A stretch of 64,000 nt of DNA from Enterobacter hormaechei subsp. hoffmannii. GTDB lineage: Bacteria > Pseudomonadota > Gammaproteobacteria > Enterobacterales > Enterobacteriaceae. The first letter of the stretch is position 1. Each line of letters opens with the position of its first letter. A program made the position numbers and the translations under genes. Below are positions 48,489-57,546 of this stretch, piece by piece. The notes under the pieces were generated by a model, which saw only the letters and a list, made by a program, of their open reading frames with translations, made no database searches and was not told where the DNA came from. The DNA lies in assembly GCF_001729745.1 (NCBI RefSeq), contig NZ_CP017186.1:310001-374000 (forward strand), written 5' to 3'.

Positions 48489-48772
48489 TTTTGCCGGGTG
48501 GCGGCTTCGCCTTACCCGGCCTACGGGTGCGGTGTTCGTTTTGCCGGGTGGTGGCTTCGCCTTACCCGGCCTACGGGTGCGGTGTTCGTTTTGCCGGGTG
48601 GCGGCTTCGCCTTACCCGGCCTACGGGTGCGGTGTTCGTTTTGCCGGGTGGCGGCTTCGCCTTACCCGGCCTACAGGTGCGGTGTTCGTTTTGCCGGGTG
48701 GTGGCTTCGCCTTACCCGGCCTACAGGTGCGCTGTTCGTAGGCCGGGTAAGCGCAGCGCCACCCGGCAACAG
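48489..48772. repeat. Tandem REP (BIME) array between phnK and phnL
   Basis: Five head-to-tail units of exactly 50 bp (starts 48491, 48541, 48591, 48641, 48691). Each has TTGCCGGGTGGCGGCTTCGC-type arms ending CCCGGCCTAC and a GGGTGCGGTGTTCGTT linker. A sixth unit in reverse orientation (48739-48771) closes the array. Units differ only at a few bases (GCGG/GTGG, CTACGGG/CTACAGG). It lies within the phn operon. Confidence 0.93.
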
Positions 48773-48777
48773 CGCCC

Positions 48778-49533
48778 TCAGTTCTGCAACACCGACGACA
48801 CCAGCAGCTGGGTATACGGATGATGCGGATCGTCGAGCACCCGGTCGGTTAACCCACTTTCCACCACCTGACCCTGCTTCATCACCAGAAGACGGTCCGC
48901 CAGCAGGCGCGCGACGCCTAAATCATGGGTGACAATCACCACCGCCAGGTTCAGCTCCACCACCAGGCCGCGCAGCAGGTCGAGCAGGCGAGCCTGCACG
49001 GATACGTCCAGCCCGCCGGTCGGTTCGTCCATAAACACCAGCTTCGGATGGGTGACGAGATTGCGGGCAATCTGTAAACGCTGCTGCATGCCGCCGGAGA
49101 AGGTGGTCGGCAGGTCGTCGATGCGCGAGGCGGGGATTTCAACTTCCTCCAGCCAGTGCTGCGCCGTGGCGCGGATATTGCCGTAGTGGCGTGCGCCGGT
49201 GGCCATCAGCCGTTCGCCGATGTTGCCCCCCGCTGACACCTGACGGCGCAGGCCGTCCATCGGGTGCTGATGCACCACGCCCCACTCGGTGCGCAGCAGG
49301 CGGCGGCGCTCGGCTTCGCTCATGCCGTACAGCGATGCGCCCTCATACAAAATGTCGCCATTCTGCGGCGTCAGGCGCGCGGAGATGGACTTCAGCAGGG
49401 TGGTTTTACCGGAGCCGGACTCGCCGACGATGCCCAGCACTTCGCCCGGCCACAGCTCAAACGACACGTCGCTAAAGCCTTTGCCCGGCGCATAAAGGTG
49501 AGTCAGGTTGTTAACCGAAAGCAGCGGTTTCAT
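48778..49533 (-). CDS. phnK: C-P lyase complex ATP-binding protein PhnK
   Basis: 251-residue ABC ATPase. Walker A GESGSGKTTLLKS, signature FSGGMQQRLQIARNL, Walker B VFMDEPTGGLDVSVQARLLD. It binds the PhnGHIJ core at PhnJ. The start overlaps the phnJ stop (ATGA). Its stop is followed by the REP array rather than phnL. Confidence 0.95.
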   Translation of the reverse strand: MKPLLSVNNLTHLYAPGKGFSDVSFELWPGEVLGIVGESGSGKTTLLKSISARLTPQNGDILYEGASLYGMSEAERRRLLRTEWGVVHQHPMDGLRRQVSAGGNIGERLMATGARHYGNIRATAQHWLEEVEIPASRIDDLPTTFSGGMQQRLQIARNLVTHPKLVFMDEPTGGLDVSVQARLLDLLRGLVVELNLAVVIVTHDLGVARLLADRLLVMKQGQVVESGLTDRVLDDPHHPYTQLLVSSVLQN

Positions 49534-50375
49534 TGGCTGTTCGCCTCGCTCTGTTGGCGGCAGTAATCGGTGTCGGAGCAGACAAACATCCGTTTGCCCG
49601 TGTCGTCCAGCACCACTTCATCCAGATAGCTGTGTTTGGATCCGCAGATGGCGCACGGCTCGTCCCACTCCTGCACCGTAAACGGGTGATCGTCGAAATC
49701 CAGGCTCTCTACGCGGGTAAACGGCGGTACGGCGTAGATGCGTTTTTCACGTCCGGCACCAAAAAGTTGCAGGGCGGGCATCATGTCCATCTTCGGGTTA
49801 TCGAATTTCGGGATCGGCGACGGGTCCATCACGTAGCGGCCGTTCACCTTCACCGGGTAGGCGTAGGTGGTGGCGATATGGCCGAAGCGGGCGATGTCCT
49901 CATACAGTTTGACCTGCATGATCCCGTACTCTTCCAGGGCGTGCATGGTGCGGGTTTCGGTTTCCCGCGGCTCGATAAAGCGCAGCGGCTCCGGGATCGG
50001 CACCTGGAAAATCAAAATCTGATCTTCCGTCAGCGGGGTTTCCGGAATGCGGTGACGGGTCTGGATCAGCGTCGCGTCTTCGGTTTTTTCAGTGGTGTTG
50101 ACGCCCGTTACGCGCCTGAAGAAGTTGCGGATCGACACGGCGTTGGTGGTGTCGTCTGCCCCCTGGTCGATGACCTTCAGCACGTCCGCTTCGCCAATCA
50201 CGCTGGCGGTGATTTGAATACCGCCGGTGCCCCAGCCGTAGGGCATCGGCATTTCGCGGCCGCCGAACGGCACCTGGTAGCCGGGGATCGCCACAGCCTT
50301 AAGGATGGCGCGGCGGATCATGCGTTTAGTTTGCTCGTCCAGATAGGCAAAGTTGTAGCCGCTTAAGTTAGCCAT
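49530..50375 (-). CDS. phnJ: C-P lyase catalytic subunit PhnJ
   Basis: 281-residue radical-SAM enzyme that cleaves the C-P bond. The C-terminal cysteines CAIC...CSDTDYC (near 241-272) hold the [4Fe-4S] cluster and the catalytic Cys. The FGGREMPMPYGWGTGGIQ glycine-rich region is near residues 37-54. Length matches E. coli. It overlaps phnI by 8 bp. Confidence 0.97.
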   Translation of the reverse strand: MANLSGYNFAYLDEQTKRMIRRAILKAVAIPGYQVPFGGREMPMPYGWGTGGIQITASVIGEADVLKVIDQGADDTTNAVSIRNFFRRVTGVNTTEKTEDATLIQTRHRIPETPLTEDQILIFQVPIPEPLRFIEPRETETRTMHALEEYGIMQVKLYEDIARFGHIATTYAYPVKVNGRYVMDPSPIPKFDNPKMDMMPALQLFGAGREKRIYAVPPFTRVESLDFDDHPFTVQEWDEPCAICGSKHSYLDEVVLDDTGKRMFVCSDTDYCRQQSEANSQ

Positions 50376-51432
50376 TGGCGCGCTCCCGTTGCAGGCGTTT
50401 CAGCAGTTCCAGTTCGGCCTGGAAATCGACGTAGTGCGGCAGCTTGAGGTGCGAGACAAAGCCCGCGGCCTCAACGTTATCCGCGTGGGCCAGCACGAAC
50501 TCTTCGTCCTGTGCCGGCCCTGCAATATGCTCGCCGTAGTCCGGCGCCTGGAGCGCACGGTCAACCAGCGCCATCGCCATCGCCTTGCGCTCGCTCAGGC
50601 CATACACCAGCCCGTAGCCGCGGGTAAAGTGTGGATCTTCATTTTCTGGCGCGACAAAACCGTTGACCATTTCGCACTCGGTCATCAGCAGTTCGCCGAT
50701 GTTCACCGCAAACCCCAGCTCTTCTGGCACAATTTCGACATCGAGATAGCCGCTGCGGATCTCTGCCGCGAACGGGTGGTTGCGCCCGTAGCCGCGCTGC
50801 GTGGAGTAGGCCAGCGCCAGCAGATAGCCTTCGTCGCCGCGCATCAGCTGTTGCAGACGGGACGAGCGCGAACAGGGATAGACCGGCGGCGTGCGGGTGA
50901 TGTCATCCGGTGTGCTGCCGGTGTCTTCTTCCGCCTTCGCCAGCCCCTGGTTTGCCAGCAGGCTAAAGACGTGCGGGGAGGCGTCTTGTTCAGCATCAGA
51001 GGCGCTGAGCTGCGGTGTTTCACCGTTTGCCAGCAGAGCGAAGTCCATCAGACGATGGGTGTAGTCGTAGGTGGGGCCAAGCAGCTGGCCGCCAGGAATA
51101 TCTTTATACACCGCAGAAATACGGCGCTCTAAACGCATTTCCGCCGTATTTACCGGCTCGCTCACCGCCAGCTTCGCAAGCGTTGTGCGGTAAGCGCGCA
51201 GCAGGAAGATGGCTTCCACGTTATCGCCGCTGGCCTGTTTCAGCGCCAGCGCCGCCAGCTCACGGTCCGCGATGCCGCCTTCGGTCATCACGCGGTCGAC
51301 GGCCAAATTTAACTGCTGTTCAATCTGGGCGACGCTCAGCTCGGGAAGAGCGTCATCCCCCCGGCGTCTGTGCGCCTGCAAGGCATGGGCGGCGGCGATC
51401 GCCTTCTCGCCCCCTTTGACGGCAACGTACAT
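50368..51432 (-). CDS. phnI: C-P lyase core subunit PhnI
   Basis: 354 residues (E. coli 354). PhnI attaches the phosphonate to the ribose of ATP, releasing adenine, with PhnG/H/L. Conserved YVAVKGGEKAI, GGQLLGPTYDYTHRL, TPPVYPCSRSSRLQQLMRGD and HFTRGYGLVYGLSERKAMAMAL. The start at 51432 overlaps the phnH stop (ATGA) and gives the family N-terminus. Confidence 0.96.
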   Translation of the reverse strand: MYVAVKGGEKAIAAAHALQAHRRRGDDALPELSVAQIEQQLNLAVDRVMTEGGIADRELAALALKQASGDNVEAIFLLRAYRTTLAKLAVSEPVNTAEMRLERRISAVYKDIPGGQLLGPTYDYTHRLMDFALLANGETPQLSASDAEQDASPHVFSLLANQGLAKAEEDTGSTPDDITRTPPVYPCSRSSRLQQLMRGDEGYLLALAYSTQRGYGRNHPFAAEIRSGYLDVEIVPEELGFAVNIGELLMTECEMVNGFVAPENEDPHFTRGYGLVYGLSERKAMAMALVDRALQAPDYGEHIAGPAQDEEFVLAHADNVEAAGFVSHLKLPHYVDFQAELELLKRLQRERANG

Positions 51433-52016
51433 CAGCACACCTCCACGTGAGTGGTTCGCGGGATCGCCAGCAGGCGCTCGCCGCAGGTCAGGATCAGGTC
51501 GATACCGAGCGGGAACGGATGCGGGCGCTCGGTCAGCTCATGGATGATGCACTCCGGCAGCTGGGGGGCGACCATCCGCTCGTCGGCGATGCCTGCACCC
51601 GTCAGGCGAAGCATGCGACCACCGCTCAGGCTGGAGACCTGCAAAATCAGCGTGGCGCTGGTTTCCGGGGCGACGGCGCTGCCTTCGCTCAGGGCGTTAA
51701 GCTGCTCGTGGCTGATTTGCTCGTCTGCCACGGCGAAGACCGCCTGCTGGGGCTGCTCGACCAGCGGCGCGTTGGTATGAAAGCGCAGGTTCTGGCTGGC
51801 GATATCGTTCAGCAATGCCCCTGACAGCCATACCGGCGTGTCGTTGTCCGCCAGCGTCAGCAGCACGCTGGTAGAGGCGAGATTCAGCGGCAGCCAGCCC
51901 TGCGAAAGCTGGTGCAGCGAGACGATCACGCCGGGCTCGCTCATGGCTTTCAGCAGGCGACGGAAACTCTGTTGGGCATCCTGGACGGCCAGGGTAAAGG
52001 CAGGTTGAAGCGTCAT
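51432..52016 (-). CDS. phnH: C-P lyase core subunit PhnH
   Basis: 194 residues. Conserved [24 protein letters not shown] near the N-terminus and [26 protein letters not shown] at the C-terminus. It is part of the PhnG2H2I2J2 core. It overlaps phnG by 4 bp and phnI by 1 bp. Confidence 0.95.
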   Translation of the reverse strand: MTLQPAFTLAVQDAQQSFRRLLKAMSEPGVIVSLHQLSQGWLPLNLASTSVLLTLADNDTPVWLSGALLNDIASQNLRFHTNAPLVEQPQQAVFAVADEQISHEQLNALSEGSAVAPETSATLILQVSSLSGGRMLRLTGAGIADERMVAPQLPECIIHELTERPHPFPLGIDLILTCGERLLAIPRTTHVEVC

Positions 52017-52465
52017 GCGTTGTCTCCGCGAACGAGCGTAAAGAAGTCGACCCGGCTGGTATTCACTTCGGCCTGACGCGCGGCAAGGCGTGCGGCGCGG
52101 TCAGCTTCCAGCGGGGCAATAAGGGTTTCCATTAAGGTCTGAAAATGCGGCTGTTCCTGTAAAAGCGCGTCGATCACGGCGCAGCGCTCGGCGTGTGTTT
52201 TGTCGCGCCCAAGTACGTAGCCGTAGCCCAGCGTGCCGCTGCTCAGGCGGATCACCGCGCGGGTGAGGGTGGCATCGCCGGCGAAGAAGCGCTCGCCGGT
52301 GCCGCCCATGCGTGCCTGGATCTGCACCAGGCCGATCTCCGGCGCGCGGATCGTGTCGTAGTCCGGCGTCAGGCCGAGCGCGTTCATACGGGCAGCCAGC
52401 GCAGCAGGCTGGCTGTGGGCCAGCACGCGCATCCAGCGCTGACGAGTGGAGGTGTCGAAGTGCAT
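52013..52465 (-). CDS. phnG: C-P lyase core subunit PhnG
   Basis: 150 residues. [48 protein letters not shown] and the [22 protein letters not shown] segment are typical. Required with PhnH, I and L for the nucleosidase step. The phnF stop lies directly upstream (adjacent base). Confidence 0.95.
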   Translation of the reverse strand: MHFDTSTRQRWMRVLAHSQPAALAARMNALGLTPDYDTIRAPEIGLVQIQARMGGTGERFFAGDATLTRAVIRLSSGTLGYGYVLGRDKTHAERCAVIDALLQEQPHFQTLMETLIAPLEADRAARLAARQAEVNTSRVDFFTLVRGDNA

Positions 52466-53191
52466 TCAGTGCTCCATGGTAAATTCAATCATGTCGGCGC
52501 GGGTCAGGCTGACGGAGTATTCCGTTGCGTTGACGTCGCCGTCACGGTGGTTGAGGGTGCGCACGCAGAGCAGCGGGGCCATGTTGGGGATCTCCAGCAC
52601 CTTGCTCTCTTTAGCCTGCGCGCGGCGGGCGCTGATGCGCGTCTGGGTGCGTTTGAGCGCGATACCCGTCGCCTCCTGAAGAAAATCATGCAGGGAACCG
52701 CTGGCGAAATGTTGCAGCACGGGCCAGAGGGAGAGGTCCGCGAAGTAGTGGTCGATCTGACAGACCGCCACGCCGTTCACCCGGCGCAACGTGCGCAGGT
52801 GAACGACGTTGTCGCCCTCCTGAATCCCCAGCGCGTCCGCTACGTGGCGGGAGGCCGGGCGCAGGACAGACAGCAGCTTTTCGCTGGTGGGGTGGCTGCC
52901 CTGATCGAGCAGGTTCTGGCTAAAACGCGCCTGAGCATTGAGCGGGTAGTCAAACGGACGCATCAGCACCAGCACGCCGACGCCCTGACGACGCTGGACC
53001 CAGCCGCGTTCCACCAGCTGATCGATGGCGCGACGCAGGGTGTGGCGATTCACTTCGTAGCGGTCGGCAAGCTGCTGCTCGGCAGGCAGGTAGTCGCCGC
53101 ACCGATAGTGCGTGCGCAGCTCCACTTCGAGCTTTGCCGCAATCTCTTGCCAGCGGGTAGGGTAACTGGTCGGATGTCTGGATAAGTGCAT
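52466..53191 (-). CDS. phnF: Phosphonate operon regulator PhnF (GntR/HutC family)
   Basis: 241 residues (E. coli 241). N-terminal winged helix with YLPAEQQLADRYEVNRHTLRRAIDQLVERGWV. The C-terminal UTRA effector domain ends TEYSVSLTRADMIEFTMEH. Its role in E. coli is not clear since the operon is mainly PhoB-controlled. The start at 53191 gives MHLSRHPTSYPTRW; an upstream ATG (53200) is alternative. Confidence 0.94.
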   Translation of the reverse strand: MHLSRHPTSYPTRWQEIAAKLEVELRTHYRCGDYLPAEQQLADRYEVNRHTLRRAIDQLVERGWVQRRQGVGVLVLMRPFDYPLNAQARFSQNLLDQGSHPTSEKLLSVLRPASRHVADALGIQEGDNVVHLRTLRRVNGVAVCQIDHYFADLSLWPVLQHFASGSLHDFLQEATGIALKRTQTRISARRAQAKESKVLEIPNMAPLLCVRTLNHRDGDVNATEYSVSLTRADMIEFTMEH

Positions 53192-53211
53192 ACCAATCAA
53201 AGCCTCGCTTC

Positions 53212-53991
53212 TCAGATGAAGTGCTTACGCAAGCGTTGAGAGAGGAAATCCAGCAGGCTGACGGTGACGATGATAAGCACCATCAATGCGCAGGTTTGCT
53301 GGAACTGGAAACCGCGAATCGCTTCCCACAGGGTGACGCCAATACCGCCTGCGCCCACCATGCCGACCACGGTGGCGGAGCGAACGTTGGACTCGAAGCG
53401 GTATAGCGAATAGGAGATGAGCAGCGGCATGACCTGCGGCAGGACGCCGTAGAGGATCTCTTCGATTTTGTTCGCGCCGGTTGCGCGGATGCCTTCCACC
53501 GGGCCGGGCTCGATGGCTTCAACCGCTTCGGAGAGCAGCTTGGAGAGTACGCCGGTGGTGTGGATGAACAGCGCCATCACGCCAGCGAACGGACCCAGGC
53601 CGACGGCGACCACGAACAGCATCGCAAAGACCATTTCGTTGATGGCGCGGCAGGCATCCATCAGGCGACGCATCGGCTGGTAGATCCACCACGGCACGAT
53701 GTTTTCGGCGCTCATCAGGCCAAACGGAATGGAGAGGATCACGGCGAGGGCGGTGCCCCAGACGGCGATTTGCAGGGTGGTGGCCATTTCACTGAGGTAG
53801 TCCTGCCACTGGCTGAAGTCCGGCGGGAAGAAGTCGGCGGCGAAGGTCGCCATGTTGCCCGAGTCCCTGAAGAGCAGCAGCGGATCCATCTCCGCGCCCT
53901 TCCAGGAGATAACGAGCACCGCCAGCAGAACGGCCCAGCTTATGAGCGAGAACCAGCTGCGCTTTGGCGGCGGGAGGGTGATGGTTTGCAT
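53212..53991 (-). CDS. phnE: Phosphonate ABC transporter permease PhnE (intact)
   Basis: 259 residues with about six membrane segments. The permease EAA loop is [25 protein letters not shown]. Reading frame is complete, unlike E. coli K-12 where an 8-bp duplication disrupts phnE. Works with PhnC and PhnD to import phosphonates. A REP pair lies between it and phnD. Confidence 0.95.
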   Translation of the reverse strand: MQTITLPPPKRSWFSLISWAVLLAVLVISWKGAEMDPLLLFRDSGNMATFAADFFPPDFSQWQDYLSEMATTLQIAVWGTALAVILSIPFGLMSAENIVPWWIYQPMRRLMDACRAINEMVFAMLFVVAVGLGPFAGVMALFIHTTGVLSKLLSEAVEAIEPGPVEGIRATGANKIEEILYGVLPQVMPLLISYSLYRFESNVRSATVVGMVGAGGIGVTLWEAIRGFQFQQTCALMVLIIVTVSLLDFLSQRLRKHFI

Positions 53992-54011
53992 GTTGGCTCC
54001 TTAATCTGTTC

Positions 54012-54096
54012 TCCCTCTCCCTGTGGGAGAGGGCTGGGGTGAGGGCATCAGCGTGCGCCTTTCCCCTCACCCTAATCCTCTCCCTCAAGGGAGAGG
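54012..54096. repeat. Paired REP-like palindromes between phnE and phnD
   Basis: CCCTCTCCCTGTGGGAGAGG with CTGGGGTGAGGGCATCA, then an opposed CCCTCACCCTAATCC...AAGGGAGAGG unit. The first unit is the same sequence that MITE-like copy A interrupts at 7750-8230, so it serves as an empty-site reference. Confidence 0.88.
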
Positions 54097-54105
54097 GGAC
54101 TTGAG

Positions 54106-55122
54106 TTACTGCACCGCTTTATTCACGCTGGTCATCGCGCCTAGCGCGGCGGTCAGGCGGTCGAGATCGTCCAGCTGCGCCTGAATTTCCGACACTTTGC
54201 TGGTCTTCTCTTCTTCCTTCAGACCTTTGTTGTCCTTCACGCCCTGCATCTGTTTAAACAGCGCCAGCTGGCGAATCGGCACCAGCTGCAAATCGCTGGA
54301 CGCGCGGAACGGTGCCCAGCCCAGGTGCGCCAGCACCGCTTTCTCTTCCGGCGTTTTGCCGTAGTTCATAAAGAAGTCGTAGACCTTGTCCTTGGTGCTT
54401 TCGGAGAGGTTTTTACGCCACACAATCGGGTCGCCCGGGATCAATGGCGATTTCCAGATCACCTTCAGCGCTTTCAGCTTGTCCGGCGCGGAGGTCTTCA
54501 GCTTGTCGAGGTTTTCAGTGTTGTTGGTGGCAACGTCTACCTGCTTGTTCGCTACGGCCAGGGCGTTGGTTTCGTGGCTGGCGTTAACCGTGCGCTTGAA
54601 GTCGCTGGCGGAGATGTTGTTTTTCGCGAAGACGTAGTAACCCGGGACGAGGAAGCCGGACGTAGAATTCGGGTCGCCGTTACCAAAGGTCAGCTCTTTG
54701 CGTTTGGCGAGCATATCGTTGAGGTTGTTGATCGGGCTGTCTTTGTTAACGATCAGCACGCTCCAGTAGCCCGGGGAGCCGTCTGCTGCAACGGTCTGGG
54801 CAAAGACCTGGCCGTTGGCGCGATCTACCGCTTCCATGGCAGAGAGGTTGCCGTACCACGCGATGTCGACTTTGTTGAAGCGCATTCCCTGGATAATGCC
54901 CGCGTAGTCCGGGGCGAAGAAGGCGTTCACTTTGATCCCCAGTTTGGTTTCCATATCTTTCAGGAACGGTTCCCACTGCGGCTTCAGGTTTTGCTGTGAT
55001 TCCGTTGAAATGATGCCAAAGTTCAACGCTTTTTCCTGTTCCTCTGCCCAGGCCGGGCTTAACAGGGTGCTGATGCTGAACATGCTGGTGAAGGCCAGCG
55101 CGGCAACGGCTTTGTAGTTCAT
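54106..55122 (-). CDS. phnD: Phosphonate-binding periplasmic protein PhnD
   Basis: 338 residues (E. coli 338). Signal peptide with cleavage near PAWA-EEQEKAL (about residue 26). Binding-protein core: FGIISTESQQNLKPQW, IQGMRFNKVDIAWYGNLSA and GNGDPNSTSGFLVPGYYVF. ATG 55122 has the best spacing from GAGGAATGGAA; ATG 55128 is only one base from the Shine-Dalgarno. Confidence 0.96.
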   Translation of the reverse strand: MNYKAVAALAFTSMFSISTLLSPAWAEEQEKALNFGIISTESQQNLKPQWEPFLKDMETKLGIKVNAFFAPDYAGIIQGMRFNKVDIAWYGNLSAMEAVDRANGQVFAQTVAADGSPGYWSVLIVNKDSPINNLNDMLAKRKELTFGNGDPNSTSGFLVPGYYVFAKNNISASDFKRTVNASHETNALAVANKQVDVATNNTENLDKLKTSAPDKLKALKVIWKSPLIPGDPIVWRKNLSESTKDKVYDFFMNYGKTPEEKAVLAHLGWAPFRASSDLQLVPIRQLALFKQMQGVKDNKGLKEEEKTSKVSEIQAQLDDLDRLTAALGAMTSVNKAVQ

Positions 55123-55145
55123 TTCCATTCCTCGTTATCGGGGCG

Positions 55146-55934
55146 TTAAGCAGCCTGCGCGCGTTCTTCGACGCGGTTTACGCTGCGGTAGAGATGATCA
55201 AAACGTTCGTTATCAAACTGATGGCTGGCGCCATCGAAGAACACGTGGCCCTGACGCAGGGCGACGATGCGCTCGCAGTAGCGCAGGGCGTAATCCACCT
55301 GATGCAGCGTCACCACCACGGTGATGCCGTCGTTCTGGTTGATGTCGCGCAGGGTTTCCATCACGATGCGGGCCGATTCCGGATCCAGCGAGGCGATAGG
55401 CTCATCGGCCAGAATGATTTTGGCTTTCTGCATCAGGGCGCGGGCGATGGCGACGCGCTGCTGCTGTCCGCCGGAGAGCGTTGAGACGCGCTGGTGGGCA
55501 AAATGCGCCATGCCGACGCGGGTCAGCGCCTGTAAGGCTTCTTGTTTCTGGGAAGGGGAGAACCAGCGCAGGCAGGTGCGCCAGAACGGGGTGCTGCCGA
55601 GCGCGCCAATCAGCACGTTCTCGAGCACCGTCAGGCGGTTCACAAGGTTGAACTGCTGAAAGATATAGCCCGTCTGCGCGCGGCTTTTGCGAATATCGCT
55701 CGCCAGACGCCCCGCATGTTGCACGGTGTTACCCAGCAGCTCGACGCGGCTTTCCGGCGTTTTGTCACAGGTAATGAGGCCGCTTAAGTGACGAAGAAGG
55801 GTGGATTTTCCTGAACCGGATGGCCCCAGCAGCGCCACCATTTCGCCCTGCTGGACGGTCAGATCAACGGCATGCAGCGCCTTGTTGTGATGGAAGGTTT
55901 TGCTCAGTTTCTCGACGCGAATGACAGTTTGCAT
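55146..55934 (-). CDS. phnC: Phosphonate ABC transporter ATPase PhnC
   Basis: 262 residues. Walker [19 protein letters not shown], signature [15 protein letters not shown], Walker [17 protein letters not shown]. First gene of the phnCDEFGHIJKLMNOP operon. phnD follows by 23 bp. Confidence 0.96.
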   Translation of the reverse strand: MQTVIRVEKLSKTFHHNKALHAVDLTVQQGEMVALLGPSGSGKSTLLRHLSGLITCDKTPESRVELLGNTVQHAGRLASDIRKSRAQTGYIFQQFNLVNRLTVLENVLIGALGSTPFWRTCLRWFSPSQKQEALQALTRVGMAHFAHQRVSTLSGGQQQRVAIARALMQKAKIILADEPIASLDPESARIVMETLRDINQNDGITVVVTLHQVDYALRYCERIVALRQGHVFFDGASHQFDNERFDHLYRSVNRVEERAQAA

Positions 55935-55972
55935 GTGCTGGGCCTCACGATAAATGTGGCCTCATGCTGGCG

Positions 55973-55987
55973 CATCAATATGACATT
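55973..55987 (-). promoter_or_regulatory. Weak PHO-box-like site upstream of phnC
   Basis: AATGTCATATTGATG on the minus strand resembles one half of the PHO box (CTGTCATA) about 40-50 bp before phnC. A second TGTCATC lies further upstream. PhoB control is established for E. coli phnC; the match here is weak. Confidence 0.3.
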
Positions 55988-56045
55988 CAGGTTAAGTGTT
56001 GGTTGCGGGAGTTTGAAGAGTTGAGGGGGATTTGATGACAATCAC

Positions 56046-56112
56046 CGTAGGCCCGGTCAGCGCAGCGCCACCGGACGCTGTTGCCGGATGCGCTGCGCTT
56101 ATCCAGCCTACG
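56046..56112. repeat. BIME between phnC and phnB
   Basis: GTAGGCCCGGTCAGCGCAGCG...CACCGGACGC and an adjacent GTTGCCGGATGCGCTGCGCTTATCC...CCTACG unit. REP palindromes at the 3' end of phnB. Confidence 0.8.
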
Positions 56113-56539
56113 ATTTAACGACGTTAATCATCCACGGCACGCCGTATTTGTCGGTTACAGTGCCGAATCCGTGCGCCCAGAAGGTCTCCTGCCAGGCCAT
56201 TTCAATATTGCCGCCATCGGCGAGGTTGTCGAACCAGCGCTTGCCTTCCGACACATCCTGGGTGTCGAGCACCAGTGTGAAACCCGCGTATTGCGCGCTG
56301 CTGCCAGGCGGTATCCCGTCGCTCATCATAATGTCGCTGCCCGCGATGCGGACGTTAGAGTGGGCGATGGCGGTATCCGGAAAGTTCATGCCGGACGGAC
56401 AGCCTTCTTCGCTGTTTTCGTCTTTAGGCATTTCGCCGAAGGTGATTTTGTAGAGGAGTTCTGCGCCGACGGCCTGCTGATAGAAGGCGGTGGCCTCCGC
56501 ACAGTTGCCAGCGAAAGAGATGTAGGGACTTAACGGCAT
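56108..56539 (-). CDS. phnB: PhnB, glyoxalase/VOC-fold protein
   Basis: 143 residues of the 3-demethylubiquinone-9 3-methyltransferase-like/VOC family. Conserved YISFAGNCAEATAFYQQAVGAELLYKI and DTQDVSEGKRWFDNLADGG...QETFWAHGFGTVTDKYGVPWMIN. Not required for phosphonate use in E. coli despite its name. Co-oriented with yjdM, 80 bp away. Confidence 0.93.
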   Translation of the reverse strand: MPLSPYISFAGNCAEATAFYQQAVGAELLYKITFGEMPKDENSEEGCPSGMNFPDTAIAHSNVRIAGSDIMMSDGIPPGSSAQYAGFTLVLDTQDVSEGKRWFDNLADGGNIEMAWQETFWAHGFGTVTDKYGVPWMINVVKS

Positions 56540-56585
56540 AATCTTTACCTCACGTAAGAAAAGCCCGTTAAGTGTAGTTCCCGAA

Positions 56586-56615
56586 CGCCCGGTAAGCGAA
56601 GCGTCACCGGGCGGG
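56586..56615 (+). repeat. REP element between phnB and yjdM
   Basis: GCCCGGTAAGCGAAGCGTCACCGGGCG, a short palindrome. Confidence 0.75.
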
Positions 56616-56619
56616 TCAA

Positions 56620-56955
56620 TCAGTTCTTTTTCACGAACTCAGATTTCAGTTTCATCGGACCGAAGCCGTCAATTTTGCAATCGATATTATGATCGCCTTC
56701 AACAAGACGGATGTTTTTCACTTTGGTACCAATCTTCAGCATGGAAGAACTGCCTTTTACCTTCAGATCTTTCACAACGGTAACGCTGTCGCCGTCTGAC
56801 AGCAGGTTGCCGTTCGCGTCTTTCACAATCAGCGTATCGCTGTCCTGCGCAGGCTCCGCATCGTTCCATTCATGGGCGCATTCCGGGCAAACGAACATGC
56901 CATTGTCTTCATAGGTGTATTCAGAATTGCATTTCGGGCAGTGTGGAAGTTGCAT
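56620..56955 (-). CDS. yjdM: YjdM (PhnA), zinc-ribbon protein
   Basis: 111 residues (E. coli 111). The N-terminal zinc ribbon CPKC...CPEC (residues 6-28) is followed by a small barrel domain with [23 protein letters not shown] and [20 protein letters not shown]. Formerly called PhnA but not a phosphonoacetate hydrolase; its role is unknown. The start at 56955 matches the family; an upstream in-frame extension is not conserved. Confidence 0.95.
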   Translation of the reverse strand: MQLPHCPKCNSEYTYEDNGMFVCPECAHEWNDAEPAQDSDTLIVKDANGNLLSDGDSVTVVKDLKVKGSSSMLKIGTKVKNIRLVEGDHNIDCKIDGFGPMKLKSEFVKKN

Positions 56956-57546
56956 GTTGGTATCCTCAAAAGTGTTAACACGCTGGAAAACGCCAGCTAA
57001 ATGACGGCAGTGTGCCGAAAAAGGCAGCGAGTATAACGCAAATCCCCACTTTTGTCGGTGATATTGTTTTAGAAAAATAGCGCAAAAATGCGTAAAAGAT
57101 GACACGAACTGTCAGTGAATTAAGGGAAGCTTATGCCCTGCACGGCAGTGATCGTTATGATGATAAATATATCGAATATTTTATTACAGCAAATTGCTAC
57201 GCTGTGCCATTTCGGATAAGGTGAAGGAACAAGCCGTTATTTATCTATCCTTTCTGATGCTATACATCTTTTGGTGTCAGGGAATACCTCTCTTTTTTGG
57301 TGGGTAAATAACGATGATATCTCCTGATGTTTCCTGAAAATGCGTTTTGTCTATTTACTTTTGGTCTTCTGACCAGAGGGATGTTTTACACGTATTAGAA
57401 GGGTGAGATTTAAATTCTCATTATCTTCAGTTACTTGTATTAAATGAACATGTTTTCCATACGTGATCATATAAGCCTGAACAGTATAATTAAAAAAACG
57501 TGGCTTAATAAAAGTAATAAATTTGCGTTAAGGGAAGGCTTTTATC
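56956..57546. other. AT-rich gap between yjdM and crfC
   Basis: 591 bases, strongly AT-rich from about 57060 to 57530. It must contain both divergent promoters. I found no conserved operator, small gene, RNA hairpin with U-run or repeat. AAGGGAAGG just before 57547 is the crfC ribosome site. Confidence 0.6.

Noticed and set aside
48489..48772. CRISPR array at the regularly spaced repeats
   Set aside because: The 50-bp units are head-to-tail with no variable spacers and are REP palindromes; no cas genes are nearby.
48302..48932. Repetitive plus-strand frames over the REP array with a recurring [17 protein letters not shown] motif
   Set aside because: They are translations of the 50-bp REP repeats, not genes.
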